DNA of 55,026 bases, taken from assembly GCA_028281635.1 (NCBI GenBank), contig JANQJM010000174.1, positions 1 to 55,026 on the forward strand, read 5' to 3'. The translations under genes were made by a program, and so were the position numbers. Positions 8,720-17,182 of the stretch are shown piece after piece; positions within the stretch are counted from its first letter, which is position 1, and each line of letters begins with the position of its first letter. The notes under the pieces were generated by a model, which was not told where the DNA came from, did no database searches, and worked only from the letters and a program-made list of their open reading frames with translations. The DNA comes from Pseudomonadales bacterium (GTDB lineage Bacteria > Pseudomonadota > Gammaproteobacteria > Pseudomonadales > Pseudohongiellaceae).

Positions 8720-9598
8720 ATGATGAAGAAGTTGGCAATGCTATTTGGCGTACTTGGTGTGATCGGGCTGATTGCCAATTTCTGGTTGTTCGCCGCACCT
8801 GCAGTGCCCGCGACCGCTACTATTCCTGATTCCTCCGATGCCATTGAGAGAGGCGCCTATCTGTTTACTGCTGGTGGCTGTATCAGTTGTCATCGGGGTG
8901 AAGACGATGCGGCTATTCCCAGTGGTGGCCTGGCACTGGAAACGGAATTTGGCACATTCTACGCACCAAACATTACTCCTGATACCGACACTGGTGTCGG
9001 TGCCTGGTCTGGTGGTGATTTCATTGCCGCGATGAAACACGGTCGTTCACCGGATGGCAGTTTTTACTATCCTGCCTTCCCCTATCGCAGCTACGCCGGC
9101 CTTGAAGACAGTGATGTGCTGGACTTAGCGGCGTATTTGATGTCTTTGGAATCCGTCAGTTACCAGGCTCCTGAGCCGGAAACGCCCGCATGGTTGCAGC
9201 GCTGGATGGTTGCCGGCTGGAATAAACTCGCCGACTTGTCACAACCGGGTACGGAACAATTTGATGATGAACTGGTGCAGCGCGGAGCCTACCTGGCCCG
9301 TAATCTAGGGCATTGTGGTGAATGCCATACCCCGCGCAACGGCCTGGGTATTCCAGACTGGTCTCGAGAGTACGCTGGCGCTGAGATAGGTGAAGAAGTC
9401 ATTGAAGCGATTGATGCTGAGGCCCTGGCGGAATGGACTTTTAATAACTTCGATTTGTTCCTGATCCTTGGGATGAAACCCGGCGGTGAGTTTGTCGGCG
9501 GCGATATGAATGAGGTAATCGAACACAATACATCTCAGCTCACCGACGAAGACCGCGATGCCCTGGCCGCTTTCTTTACTCGTCACTCTGCTGAGTAG
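8720..9598 (+). CDS. Membrane-anchored di-haem cytochrome c
   Basis: 292 residues. An N-terminal hydrophobic segment (about 5-27) acts as an uncleaved anchor or signal, placing the rest in the periplasm. Two c-type haem sites are visible, C54-ISC-H58 and C199-GEC-H203, each followed by the Pro/Gly-rich pattern of the cytochrome subunits of quinoprotein or flavoprotein dehydrogenases. APNITPDTDTGVGAWSGGDF and FPYRSYAGLEDSDVLDLAAY are typical of that group. The usual third haem domain is absent. It probably passes electrons from a periplasmic dehydrogenase to the respiratory chain. Its last 23 bases overlap the convergent MDR gene. Confidence 0.92.
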   Translation: MMKKLAMLFGVLGVIGLIANFWLFAAPAVPATATIPDSSDAIERGAYLFTAGGCISCHRGEDDAAIPSGGLALETEFGTFYAPNITPDTDTGVGAWSGGDFIAAMKHGRSPDGSFYYPAFPYRSYAGLEDSDVLDLAAYLMSLESVSYQAPEPETPAWLQRWMVAGWNKLADLSQPGTEQFDDELVQRGAYLARNLGHCGECHTPRNGLGIPDWSREYAGAEIGEEVIEAIDAEALAEWTFNNFDLFLILGMKPGGEFVGGDMNEVIEHNTSQLTDEDRDALAAFFTRHSAE

Positions 9599-10568
9599 AG
9601 TCTCCAACTAATACCACGATTTTTCCGCAGTGCCTGGCTTCCTTAAAGCGCTGAATCGCTTCGCTGGTTTGTTCCAGATTGTAGCGCTTGTCGATGGCGG
9701 GGATAATTTTGCCTGATTCCACCAATCCGGTTAGATAATCGAGACCACGATTGGGTTTCAATTCGAGCAGTGTAACCTGCTTGTTATACCGCCAGGCGAT
9801 CCATTTCTTGAATAGTACGCATTGTATAATGCGCCATGAATCGCCACCGACAGTGACATAAGTGCCTCCCGAATTCAGTGCCTTGATGCAGGTGAAAGGT
9901 GAGCGCGTTGATTTAGCATCGAGAATGACATCGTATTGCCGGCCTGATTTTGCAAAGTCTTCAGTTTCATAGTTGATTACGTGATCGAAACTTAGCAGAT
10001 GCATGTATTCCTGCTTCTTCTCGCTGTCTACACCGGTGATCCGACACCGAAATTGTTTCGCATACTGCAAGCCAATAGTACCAACACCGCCGCCAGCTCC
10101 ATTGATCAGCAGTGACTGGCCTTCTCGCAATCCTGCAATGTCTTTCAGTGACTGAATGGCAAGCAGTCCGGCATGGGGAATGGCGACAGCCTGGGCAAAT
10201 GAAAGGTTAGTGGGCATGTGAAACAGCTCAGTTTCCTTCACACACACATACTCGGCATAACCGCGAAACTTGCCATAGCTGAGGTCGCTATAGACTTTCT
10301 TGCCTGCTGCAAAGCGAGTTGCTTCCTCACCAGAGGATTCGACGATACCGGCTATCTCCACGCCTGGGGTTGGGATCTTGTTTCTGAACAGACCGATGTA
10401 CAGTCGCATTAACAGTGGCGTGCCCTGCATTAAGCCAAGGTCCCAATCGTTCACTCCAACAGCCTGTACTTTCACCAATACCTCATCCGCTGCTGGTACT
10501 GGTTTTTCAACTTCCGCAAGCTGCAGGACCTCTAGCCCTCCATAGCCTCTCTGGATAATCGCCTTCAT
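9576..10568 (-). CDS. MDR-family zinc-free quinone oxidoreductase/alcohol dehydrogenase
   Basis: 330 residues, cytosolic. The N-terminal GroES-like domain has VLVKVQAVGVNDWDLGLMQG. The Asn-Asp in place of the catalytic Cys, and the lack of the four-Cys lobe, point to the zinc-free QOR/reticulon-4-interacting branch. LLINGAGGGVGTIGLQYAKQ (about 145-164) is the Rossmann NAD(P)-binding loop. The C-terminus KEARHCGKIVVLVG is typical. It probably reduces quinones or enones with NADPH. It converges on, and overlaps, the cytochrome c gene by 23 bases and is divergent from the GG-leader peptide gene. Confidence 0.9.
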   Translation of the reverse strand: MKAIIQRGYGGLEVLQLAEVEKPVPAADEVLVKVQAVGVNDWDLGLMQGTPLLMRLYIGLFRNKIPTPGVEIAGIVESSGEEATRFAAGKKVYSDLSYGKFRGYAEYVCVKETELFHMPTNLSFAQAVAIPHAGLLAIQSLKDIAGLREGQSLLINGAGGGVGTIGLQYAKQFRCRITGVDSEKKQEYMHLLSFDHVINYETEDFAKSGRQYDVILDAKSTRSPFTCIKALNSGGTYVTVGGDSWRIIQCVLFKKWIAWRYNKQVTLLELKPNRGLDYLTGLVESGKIIPAIDKRYNLEQTSEAIQRFKEARHCGKIVVLVGDSTQQSDE

Positions 10569-10687
10569 CGCTTCAGTTTACTCTTTTGGCCAAAAACTAC
10601 ATTTATTCAGAAGTCGGGTCTAGACTGATTTGTAGTTGCTATTGAAGTAGCGGCGGTAATTTCACAGAACTCATGGAGAGTAAAGGA

Positions 10688-10873
10688 ATGCGAGAACTTG
10701 AGGAGAAGGAGCTAGAGCAGGTTACGGGTGGAGCAAGTAGAATCATCGGTATTGGCGTCTTGCCAGGAACCAGATATCTATTTCCCGATGTCACTTTAGG
10801 TGGCTTCGTGGAAAAACAGATGAGTAGCATCAATATTCGTCAGAACGTTAACCCAGCGGAATTGACTTCCTAA
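10688..10873 (+). CDS. Orphan double-glycine leader peptide (putative RiPP/bacteriocin precursor)
   Basis: 61 residues from the ATG at 10688, preceded by GGAGAG with 7-base spacing; an ATG five codons upstream has no ribosome site. The N-terminus MRELEEKELEQVTGG is a textbook double-glycine leader (acidic helix with the L-x3-E-L-x2-V-x-GG pattern) as cut and exported by C39-peptidase ABC transporters. The predicted core is 46 residues starting ASRIIGIGVLPGTRYLFPDV, without Cys, mildly hydrophobic at first and polar at the end (QNVNPAELTS). No C39 transporter, modifying enzyme or immunity gene is visible nearby, so its processing machinery must be elsewhere. An intrinsic terminator lies 90 bases downstream. 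Confidence 0.7.
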   Translation: MRELEEKELEQVTGGASRIIGIGVLPGTRYLFPDVTLGGFVEKQMSSINIRQNVNPAELTS

Positions 10874-10956
10874 CAGAGTATTTAGACTTTCAGAAGGGGA
10901 TCGAAAACGCGAGAACTGACAAATGAAGAAACAGAAATGGTGGACTACAGTGCAAT

Positions 10957-10986
10957 AAAAAAGGGCAGCTAAGCTGCCCTTTTTCT
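10957..10986. terminator. Bidirectional intrinsic terminator
   Basis: GGGCAGC (10963-10969) and GCTGCCC (10973-10979) form a tight stem with a 3-base loop. It is preceded by six A and followed by five T, so it can end transcripts from both sides: the GG-leader peptide gene (plus) and the cytochrome c' gene (minus). Confidence 0.88.
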
Positions 10987-11002
10987 TCATACTTAGACTC
11001 AA

Positions 11003-11491
11003 TCAGTCGTTATCAACTCGATAAGTATCGTGGCAGTTACCACAGGAACCACCGAAGGCGCGGAAGGCACCCATAGCCTGACCAAAGTCACCGGTGGAGG
11101 CTGCATCGGCGAACGCATTGGCATTATCTTCTAATGCCTGGGCTTTGACCCCGATGTCATCCAGGTTGTCCCAGATAGAATCCAGCGCGGTAGTCTCGAT
11201 GTCATCGAAGTCGCTGGTATCTTGCGCCAGTACTTCTGGAATCATCGATGCTATTGAGGCAATGCGCCTTGCATTACGTTCAGCAACTTCGGCGTCAAAA
11301 GGAGCGCCCTGTGCCATGCCTGCGATTGGAATCAGGTTAAAACGAATGGTTTTAAACAGAGCTTTTCGCTGATCTACTGCAGCAGCAGCGCGTTCTTCCG
11401 GAGTCATGTCATTCTGAGCAGATGCAATGAACAGAGTTCCAGAGGCCGCAACACACAAAGCAGAAACCAGTAGTAATACTTTTTTCATCAT
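11003..11491 (-). CDS. Cytochrome c' family protein
   Basis: 162 residues. Two adjacent ATG codons (11491 and 11488) both follow GGAG; the second has better spacing. Residues 1-25 are a signal peptide ending ASA. The mature domain of about 135 residues is a predicted four-helix bundle, beginning RKALFKTIRFNLIPIAGMAQ. It ends with the single haem site C150-GNC-H154 followed by DTYR, which is diagnostic for cytochrome c'. Such proteins bind a five-coordinate haem in the periplasm and are linked to NO or CO binding or to electron transfer. A terminator lies just downstream and the ABC permease gene ends 96 bases upstream. Confidence 0.93.
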   Translation of the reverse strand: MMKKVLLLVSALCVAASGTLFIASAQNDMTPEERAAAAVDQRKALFKTIRFNLIPIAGMAQGAPFDAEVAERNARRIASIASMIPEVLAQDTSDFDDIETTALDSIWDNLDDIGVKAQALEDNANAFADAASTGDFGQAMGAFRAFGGSCGNCHDTYRVDND

Positions 11492-11587
11492 TCTTCTCCA
11501 ACAAGGAATTGAGCCCGACTAAAACAGTCTGGCGTCGACTATATTACAAAGCTTTTGAGAATGTCACCGTGGCGCGACAATCTGTCA

Positions 11588-12685
11588 CTAATTAGCGACT
11601 TCTTTCCAGAGGAATAGTCGGGTCGCGGCCACAAAGCTAATTACGAACCAAACTGCGATGCCGATCAGACTCGGGAATATCTCCACCAGAGTTGCACCAG
11701 CATTGGCGATCTCACGCATACCAGTGGAAACAAAGGAGAGGGGGAGTAGCTGCGCTACAGGCTGAATCCACTCCGGCATGGACTCGATGGGGTAAAAGAT
11801 TCCCGACAGGAAGATCTGCGGCATGATTACGATATTACCCAGGGCACCGATGGCTTCCTGTGTCTTGGCGAGGCTGCCGAGGCAAAATCCCTGGCACAGA
11901 AATACGATCGTTCCCAGAATCACGACGAAGTAGTAAGCAAAAAAGTTGCCGACTATGCGGATGTCCAATAGCACCACTGCGAACAGAATCAACACGGACA
12001 ACTGCACTAACACAATAGCCATTCGAGCCAGCACGATGGCGGTGATGAAGTCGCCGGGTTCAATGGGAGTAACAAACAGCCGCTTGAGAATTCCTTTGCG
12101 GCGATACTCAACGATATTGAAGCCACTGCCAGCGATGGCGAGCTGCATAAGGGTGAACGCCATCAGACCCGGCAACAGGAAATCGATATAACGCTGAGAC
12201 CTGGCTTGTACGTCTTCGATTTCGATCGAGAACATTGGTTCGATATCCCGAAACTCCCTTTCGATAGATAGCAGTGTTTGCTCCAGCACCGGCATGATGA
12301 GATTGAGCTGCGTCACCTGTGCAGCATCTACCACCACATTGATTTCGCTGCTCTGGTTCTCGAGATTCAAGCCAAACGTTTCTGGCAATTCCAGCACCAT
12401 TGTTTGATCACCAGCGATCAATTCGTCGCGCAAGCGTTGCTCTTCTCCTATGGTGATATTAAACAGCGGGCTCTCAATCAACATTTCAGCAAATTCGGTT
12501 GCGACCCCACTGGCAGAATTATTGATGATGCCAACGGCGATCGGTTCCTGTTCGCGGCTATTGGCGAAACTGAAGACTGTCATGAAGATGACTGGAAAAA
12601 ACAAACTGAAAAATATCGAGCGCCTGTCGCGCCAGAATATTTTCAGAAACACGCTGGTAAGATGACGTTGCAAGGGAGATAACAT
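11588..12685 (-). CDS. ABC-2 type exporter permease
   Basis: 365 residues. One membrane segment at about 20-40 is followed by a long non-cytoplasmic loop (about 40-175), then five membrane segments to the C-terminus. This is the ABC-2/YhgE-DrrB layout. FAYYFVVILGTIVFLCQGFC and IVIMPQIFLSGIFYPIESMP match the conserved ABC-2 C-terminal signature. It starts five bases after the stop of the ATPase gene and its ribosome site (GGGAG) overlaps that stop, so the two form an operon and one exporter. Substrate unknown; drug, lipid or polymer export are all possible. Confidence 0.93.
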   Translation of the reverse strand: MLSPLQRHLTSVFLKIFWRDRRSIFFSLFFPVIFMTVFSFANSREQEPIAVGIINNSASGVATEFAEMLIESPLFNITIGEEQRLRDELIAGDQTMVLELPETFGLNLENQSSEINVVVDAAQVTQLNLIMPVLEQTLLSIEREFRDIEPMFSIEIEDVQARSQRYIDFLLPGLMAFTLMQLAIAGSGFNIVEYRRKGILKRLFVTPIEPGDFITAIVLARMAIVLVQLSVLILFAVVLLDIRIVGNFFAYYFVVILGTIVFLCQGFCLGSLAKTQEAIGALGNIVIMPQIFLSGIFYPIESMPEWIQPVAQLLPLSFVSTGMREIANAGATLVEIFPSLIGIAVWFVISFVAATRLFLWKEVAN

Positions 12686-12690
12686 CGCGA

Positions 12691-13458
12691 CTACTCCCTT
12701 AAACCGTGCCCGGTGAGCACCAGGAAGACGTCTTCCAAATCACCGTGTAACGGCGCTTCTGGCGGTTCCGGTGCATGTTCCAGTATTAGTTCTTGCGGAG
12801 TTCCTTCCGCAATGATCTTGCCTTTATCCATGATGGCAAGGCGATCACAGAGCTCTTCGGCTTCTTCCATGTTGTGTGTAGTAAGCACTATGGTCATACC
12901 TGACTTGTTCAGGTTGCGTACCAGGTCCCATAGATTTCGTTTCGCCTGCGGATCAAGGCCGGTGGTTGGTTCGTCGAGGAACAGCACTTTCGGTTCATTA
13001 ACTAAGGCACAGGCAATAGAGAAGCGTTGTTTCTGACCGCCGGAGAGGTTTGCGGGCTTGGCTTTGGCCTTATCTTCCAACTGCACTTTTTTGAGCAAGG
13101 CCTTGGGATCTATGTCGCGGTTATAAAGTGCGCCAAACAACCCTAACAACTCTTCTAGATTTACATTGTCGAAGTACTCATTAGCCTGTAGCTGTACGCC
13201 AATGACTTCCTTAACTTTGTACGGATTCTGGCTGACATCGATTTCGTCAATGAAGGCCTCACCACCATCGATATCATTGAGTCCTTCCAGCATTTCCAAC
13301 GTTGTGGTCTTGCCGGCGCCGTTCGGACCTAGAATGCCGAAGATCTCTCCAGCTTCAATTTGTAGAGAGACTCCATTTACGGCAAAAAATTTTTCAGACT
13401 TGTTATCGGGAAGCGGATACTGCTTCGCGAGATCGCGAACTTCGATGATCGGCATCAT
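12691..13458 (-). CDS. ABC transporter ATP-binding protein
   Basis: 255 residues. Walker A GPNGAGKT is at 44-51, the signature LSGGQ at 138-142, Walker B VLFLDEP at 158-164 and the H-loop in TTHNMEE at about 195. The DrrA/CcmA-type sequence and the short C-terminal extension with LEDVFLVLTGHGLRE are typical of ATPases that drive ABC-2 permeases. Two ATG codons open the gene; AAGGA lies upstream of both. It lies immediately upstream of its permease and 58 bases after the small membrane protein gene on the same strand. Confidence 0.96.
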   Translation of the reverse strand: MMPIIEVRDLAKQYPLPDNKSEKFFAVNGVSLQIEAGEIFGILGPNGAGKTTTLEMLEGLNDIDGGEAFIDEIDVSQNPYKVKEVIGVQLQANEYFDNVNLEELLGLFGALYNRDIDPKALLKKVQLEDKAKAKPANLSGGQKQRFSIACALVNEPKVLFLDEPTTGLDPQAKRNLWDLVRNLNKSGMTIVLTTHNMEEAEELCDRLAIMDKGKIIAEGTPQELILEHAPEPPEAPLHGDLEDVFLVLTGHGLRE

Positions 13459-13516
13459 GACATCCTTGCGAGAGCGCTCGCTATGATACCAACACTAGTG
13501 TCAGATCAAAGCGTTC

Positions 13517-13819
13517 TCATCGGTAGTCGTAAAAGTAATCATCGTCATAACGAGTATAGCGACGCTTTGGTTTTATGGGCGCCAGGAAGAAGTAAAAGAT
13601 CCAGGCGAACCAGCTAAGGCAAATCATAGCCAATAGCCATGCGATTTTTTCAAAACCGGTAGTCTTGTCCGAGGTGGCAATAATCCAGAAAGGCACTAAC
13701 CAAATCGCCAGGCAGAAGATTCCGAATACGATACTTACACCCATGGCAGCCAGTGGTATCAGGGCCAGTCCACCCAGGATAACAAGGAAGATAACGAGCA
13801 AGTTGCCTAATACTTTCAT
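13517..13819 (-). CDS. Small membrane protein, PLDc_N/superinfection-immunity-like
   Basis: 100 residues with GGAGA seven bases before the ATG. Three hydrophobic segments (about 5-25, 28-48 and 58-80) are separated by a short loop SDKTTGFEKIAWLL. The WFAWIFYFFLAPIKPK end followed by a basic/acidic Tyr-rich tail (YDDDYFYDYR) resembles the small PLDc_N or superinfection-immunity membrane proteins. The loop Lys-Thr-x3-Lys pattern is the main shared mark. Function unknown; it may be co-transcribed with the ABC exporter 58 bases downstream. Confidence 0.72.
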   Translation of the reverse strand: MKVLGNLLVIFLVILGGLALIPLAAMGVSIVFGIFCLAIWLVPFWIIATSDKTTGFEKIAWLLAMICLSWFAWIFYFFLAPIKPKRRYTRYDDDYFYDYR

Positions 13820-13860
13820 GATGGTCTCCGCAGTCGCGGCGATGCGCTCCTCTTAATCAA

Positions 13861-13899
13861 TTTCGCTATTTTTGTTTCCACTGCTTATAGATAGCGAAA
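13861..13899. repeat. Inverted repeat in divergent intergenic region
   Basis: TTTCGCTAT (13861-13869) and ATAGCGAAA (13891-13899) are perfect 9-base inverted arms 21 bases apart. They lie 42 bases upstream of the small membrane protein gene (minus) and some 220 bases upstream of the serine hydrolase (plus). No T tract follows, so an operator or cruciform is more likely than a terminator. Confidence 0.45.
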
Positions 13900-13912
13900 A
13901 GCATGCCAACTC

Positions 13913-13927
13913 ATATAGGTCCTATAT
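13913..13927. promoter_or_regulatory. Perfect 15-bp palindrome, candidate operator
   Basis: ATATAGG-T-CCTATAT is a perfect palindrome around a central T. It lies in the otherwise gene-free region 13820-14119 between the divergent small membrane protein and serine hydrolase genes, so it could bind a dimeric repressor of either. Nothing else clear was seen in that gap. Confidence 0.4.
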
Positions 13928-14119
13928 ATCAATAGGTTACGAATAATGTAGGCAAGCAGGGCTGGGAGAAAAGGGGATTAAATGGCGAAAATAACCAATC
14001 CATGCTTTATCACAAAAACGGTGGGATTTCGGCTATTATGCATCCCTTTTATGGGCAACCTGGAGGCAGTGATTCTGATACTCTTTGGTTTTTCCTGTTC
14101 CCCAACTATGAGGCAATCA

Positions 14120-15244
14120 ATGTCGCGGATTTTTCTTCTTATCGCCCTAACAATGCTTCTACCTCTGGCCCAGGCGGATGAGTTTAACGACAAGATCGAT
14201 AGTGTCTTCTCCGTGATCGATGATGCATCGGCACCCGGTTGTAGTGTAGGGGTGATTGTCGATGGCGAACTGGTGCATCAGAAAGGATATGGACTGGCGA
14301 ATCTGGAGCTGGATATACCGTTGGATGGCAATAATGTGCATCGTATTGGTTCTGTGTCTAAACAATTCACGGCAATGGCAGTGCTATTGTTAGCAGAAGA
14401 GGGCAAGTTAGATTTGAATGCAGATATACATCGCTATCTGCCAGAACTGATCAGCTACGATTCAACGGTCACCATCAATGCAATGTTAGGTCACATAAGC
14501 GGTATGGCCGACTATGATTACATTTCTGGTGGTGAAGAGGGAGATGTTGATGGTGGGCTCAATATTAAATCTGTAGCCGGTGGACCGTTCAGAATTGGCA
14601 ATGAAGATTATCTGACCATTGATGAGTTTTATGATGTCGTCAAACAAGCATCACTTCGTCACCCACCGAACCAAGAATTTGCTTACAGCAATCTCGCTTA
14701 TTTCTTGTTGTCCATGTTGGTAGAAGAAGTTTCCGGAGAATCACTCCGTGAATACGCGCATCGCCGTATCTTCGAACCCTTAGAGATGACCGAGACTTTT
14801 TTTAGCGATGATCCAGTAGAGATAGTCAAAAACCGGGCAAGTGGTTATAGGCCTGAAGGCGATAGCTATATTACGGATATGACTAATTTGTTTTGGGTCG
14901 GTGATGGAGGATTACATACGACGGTTGGAGACCTGGCCAAATGGGATAAGCATTTTTATTCTCCAAGTATTGGCAATAATCCAGAGCAACTCATGGCACA
15001 GTTCCTGACACCCAATAGCGATCTACCAGCGTTTAGTGAAAACTCTCTCTACGCCAATGGTCAGGCGATCGAAGAAGTTGCAGGCCGTCAGCGAGTGTTT
15101 CATGGTGGTGGTTGGCTAGGCGTGACAACTTTTTATGCGCGTTATCCTCAGGAACGCTATTCAACGATTATCCTCTGCAATGACGTAAGCCTGAATCCCT
15201 ATGGATTTTCTGAAGCGATAGACAAGTTGTACTTCTCTGAATAA
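14120..15244 (+). CDS. Secreted class C beta-lactamase-fold serine hydrolase
   Basis: 374 residues from the ATG at 14120, chosen because GAGG lies six bases upstream and MSRIFLLIALTMLLPLAQA then forms a clean signal peptide; upstream in-frame ATG codons have no ribosome site. The three active-site motifs of the family are present: S78-V-S-K81 (nucleophile and base), Y189-S-N191 and H328-G-G330. This is the layout of esterase EstB, D-aminopeptidase and AmpC-like hydrolases. The substrate may be a D-amino-acid peptide or an ester; true beta-lactamase activity is not implied. It is followed 21 bases later by an acetyltransferase gene. Confidence 0.92.
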   Translation: MSRIFLLIALTMLLPLAQADEFNDKIDSVFSVIDDASAPGCSVGVIVDGELVHQKGYGLANLELDIPLDGNNVHRIGSVSKQFTAMAVLLLAEEGKLDLNADIHRYLPELISYDSTVTINAMLGHISGMADYDYISGGEEGDVDGGLNIKSVAGGPFRIGNEDYLTIDEFYDVVKQASLRHPPNQEFAYSNLAYFLLSMLVEEVSGESLREYAHRRIFEPLEMTETFFSDDPVEIVKNRASGYRPEGDSYITDMTNLFWVGDGGLHTTVGDLAKWDKHFYSPSIGNNPEQLMAQFLTPNSDLPAFSENSLYANGQAIEEVAGRQRVFHGGGWLGVTTFYARYPQERYSTIILCNDVSLNPYGFSEAIDKLYFSE

Positions 15245-15265
15245 CTAATTTTAGGCATCGTACTC

Positions 15266-15829
15266 TTGTCTGGTGTGCAACAAGAAACCGACAATTATGT
15301 CCTGGAAACCACCCGGCTCGTATTACGTGAAGCCACATTCGATGACGCCCACTTCATGTTGCAGCTTCTTACCGAGCCAGCATGGCAAAAATTCATTGGC
15401 AAGCATGAGGTTTGCGACGAAGATGGCGCCAGAAACCATCTGCAAGAGAGAATCCTTCCGGGCTACGAAAATGGACTCGGATTCTGGTTGGTGGTGGAGA
15501 AGTCGGATAACCAACCGGCGGGCATTTGTGGTTTGGCTAAACGAACATATCTGGCAGATATCGATCTGGGATTCGCCTTCCTGGAACGCTACTGGGGAAG
15601 TGGGTTTGCCTATGAGTCTGCTACGGCTGTCATTGACTACGCCAAACAACAGCTGAAACTAAAGCGATTAGCTGCAATTACCCTGCAAGAAAATGGACGC
15701 TCAGTTGCTCTATTGGGAAAGCTTGGTTTTAGTTATTCCGATACGTTTATCGATCCAGAAGGCGAGGAAGTTGCTCTTTACAAAAACAATCTTGCGTCAA
15801 GAGCTGCTTTAAACTTTCTTAAGGGATAA
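15266..15829 (+). CDS. GNAT family acetyltransferase (RimJ/RimL-like)
   Basis: 187 residues if started at the TTG at 15266; a GTG at 15275 is equally possible since no ribosome site stands out. LETTRLVLREATFDDAHFML is the typical beta1-alpha1 opening of the Acetyltransf_3 group. DIDLGFAFLERYWGSGFAYE contains the acetyl-CoA pyrophosphate loop, here W-G-S-G-F-A. ITLQENGRSVALLGKLGFSY is the usual C-terminal block. It is likely to acetylate an amine of a protein or small molecule. Probably co-transcribed with the serine hydrolase before it. Confidence 0.9.
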   Translation: MSGVQQETDNYVLETTRLVLREATFDDAHFMLQLLTEPAWQKFIGKHEVCDEDGARNHLQERILPGYENGLGFWLVVEKSDNQPAGICGLAKRTYLADIDLGFAFLERYWGSGFAYESATAVIDYAKQQLKLKRLAAITLQENGRSVALLGKLGFSYSDTFIDPEGEEVALYKNNLASRAALNFLKG

Positions 15830-15915
15830 GGCAGGTAATGATAAGGACGATAAGTTCTCCAGGGCTCTATTGTCGAAATCAAATACAAACGCACCCAGCT
15901 AGTTACAGCCAGCTC

Positions 15916-17004
15916 TCAGGCGACAAATCTGTCTCGGCCTGCAGTCTTAGCCGAGTACAACTTCACATCGGCCTGACGTACCAGCTCGTCAAACTCAATA
16001 TCAGGAGAGTGCATAGCCAGCCCGCCACTGACTGTAACATCAGTTTCTTCACGAATAGTTTTGGCAATACGCTCCATGAGAATCTTGGCAGCTTCAACAT
16101 TCGTCGATGGAAGTACTAACAGGAATTCTTCTCCACCGTAACGCACCACCAGATCTTGATCTCGTGAACACTCTTTCAAGATATTCGATACCTTCACCAA
16201 CACTTCATCACCTGCGTTGTGACCATGAGTATCGTTGTACTGTTTGAAGTAATCGATGTCTAATAGGATGATGCTAAAGGGGTCTTTGCGACGCAGCGAT
16301 GCAGGAATCAAATTTTCCATGTGCAGGGTTAAGCGCCTGCGATTCGACAAATTTGTTAGTGGATCAGTAAGCGATTGGGATTTGTTCTCAATTTTTAATG
16401 CGATGTTTTCTAATAGTACCCGGTTCTGTCTCGGAATCAGGCGAATCAACAGTATGTAGGAGATAACCAAGGTAACGCCCATTGTGTTTGCAACCACACC
16501 TTCGAGGAAAAACATGCGAACGATGAGTGGCAATATTGCGACATGCAAGAACAATAGTATTGCGGGCAATGACGTACTGTAGGTGAGAATACCTCCCGCG
16601 ATAAGTGCAAGAGACACAGAACTATAGAACAGCAAACTTACAAGAACATTTTCACCATAGGGCATGAAAACTGCCGCGCCAAATACAACAAACGGAGGAA
16701 TACTTGCCAGGAAAAAGTAATTCTCCCAAGGGGCTGCCGTCACCTTGCTTATTTCTCCAGCCTCGACTCTTCGATTGAAGCGATTGGACATGATGACCCG
16801 CGGTAGATAGGCAGACATCAGTGCGATAAACCAGATGATTGCATATAACGGTTCAGACATGGCAGCGATGAGATAGGCCATACACAATGCGGCAGCGGCC
16901 ATCCCCAGATAACCAGTGCCTGTATTGCTATACAAGATGCAGATCCGCTCGAAATCGAAATCGAGCTTGTCATCGCCGTCCTTAAATTCAGGAGCCTTAG
17001 CCAT
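15916..17004 (-). CDS. Membrane-bound GGDEF diguanylate cyclase
   Basis: 362 residues. About six membrane segments (roughly 35-190) are followed by a coiled linker and a GGDEF domain. DPLTNLSNRRRL (about 214-225) opens the domain, metal-binding D249/D251 lie in LLDIDYFKQYND, and the active loop GGEEF is at 290-294. An inhibitory I-site R281-x-x-D284 lies exactly five residues before the loop. The enzyme should therefore make cyclic di-GMP from two GTP and be feedback-inhibited by product. The sensor signal for the membrane part is unknown. No EAL partner is nearby. Confidence 0.95.
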   Translation of the reverse strand: MAKAPEFKDGDDKLDFDFERICILYSNTGTGYLGMAAAALCMAYLIAAMSEPLYAIIWFIALMSAYLPRVIMSNRFNRRVEAGEISKVTAAPWENYFFLASIPPFVVFGAAVFMPYGENVLVSLLFYSSVSLALIAGGILTYSTSLPAILLFLHVAILPLIVRMFFLEGVVANTMGVTLVISYILLIRLIPRQNRVLLENIALKIENKSQSLTDPLTNLSNRRRLTLHMENLIPASLRRKDPFSIILLDIDYFKQYNDTHGHNAGDEVLVKVSNILKECSRDQDLVVRYGGEEFLLVLPSTNVEAAKILMERIAKTIREETDVTVSGGLAMHSPDIEFDELVRQADVKLYSAKTAGRDRFVA

Positions 17005-17182
17005 GGGCGAATAGAATCCTTACGGAAACCATCAATCGAGACGCCGTATGAGGAGAGTCCAATAGAGTAGACATCGAGAAACTTCTAATTCTTCTGCTTG
17101 GCCCAGCTTACCAAAAACCAGTCGGTGCGCGAACTGAAAATCCCTGACACTAAATCAACTCTAACACCTACAGTGTTGAGCC

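Noticed and set aside
10923..10958. 11-codon frame MKKQKWWTTVQ before the terminator at 10957
   Set aside because: Too short and without a good ribosome site; it ends in the stem's A tract. Could be chance.
14120..15244. True beta-lactamase resistance gene
   Set aside because: The class C fold motifs are shared with many esterases and peptidases; nothing here points specifically to AmpC activity.
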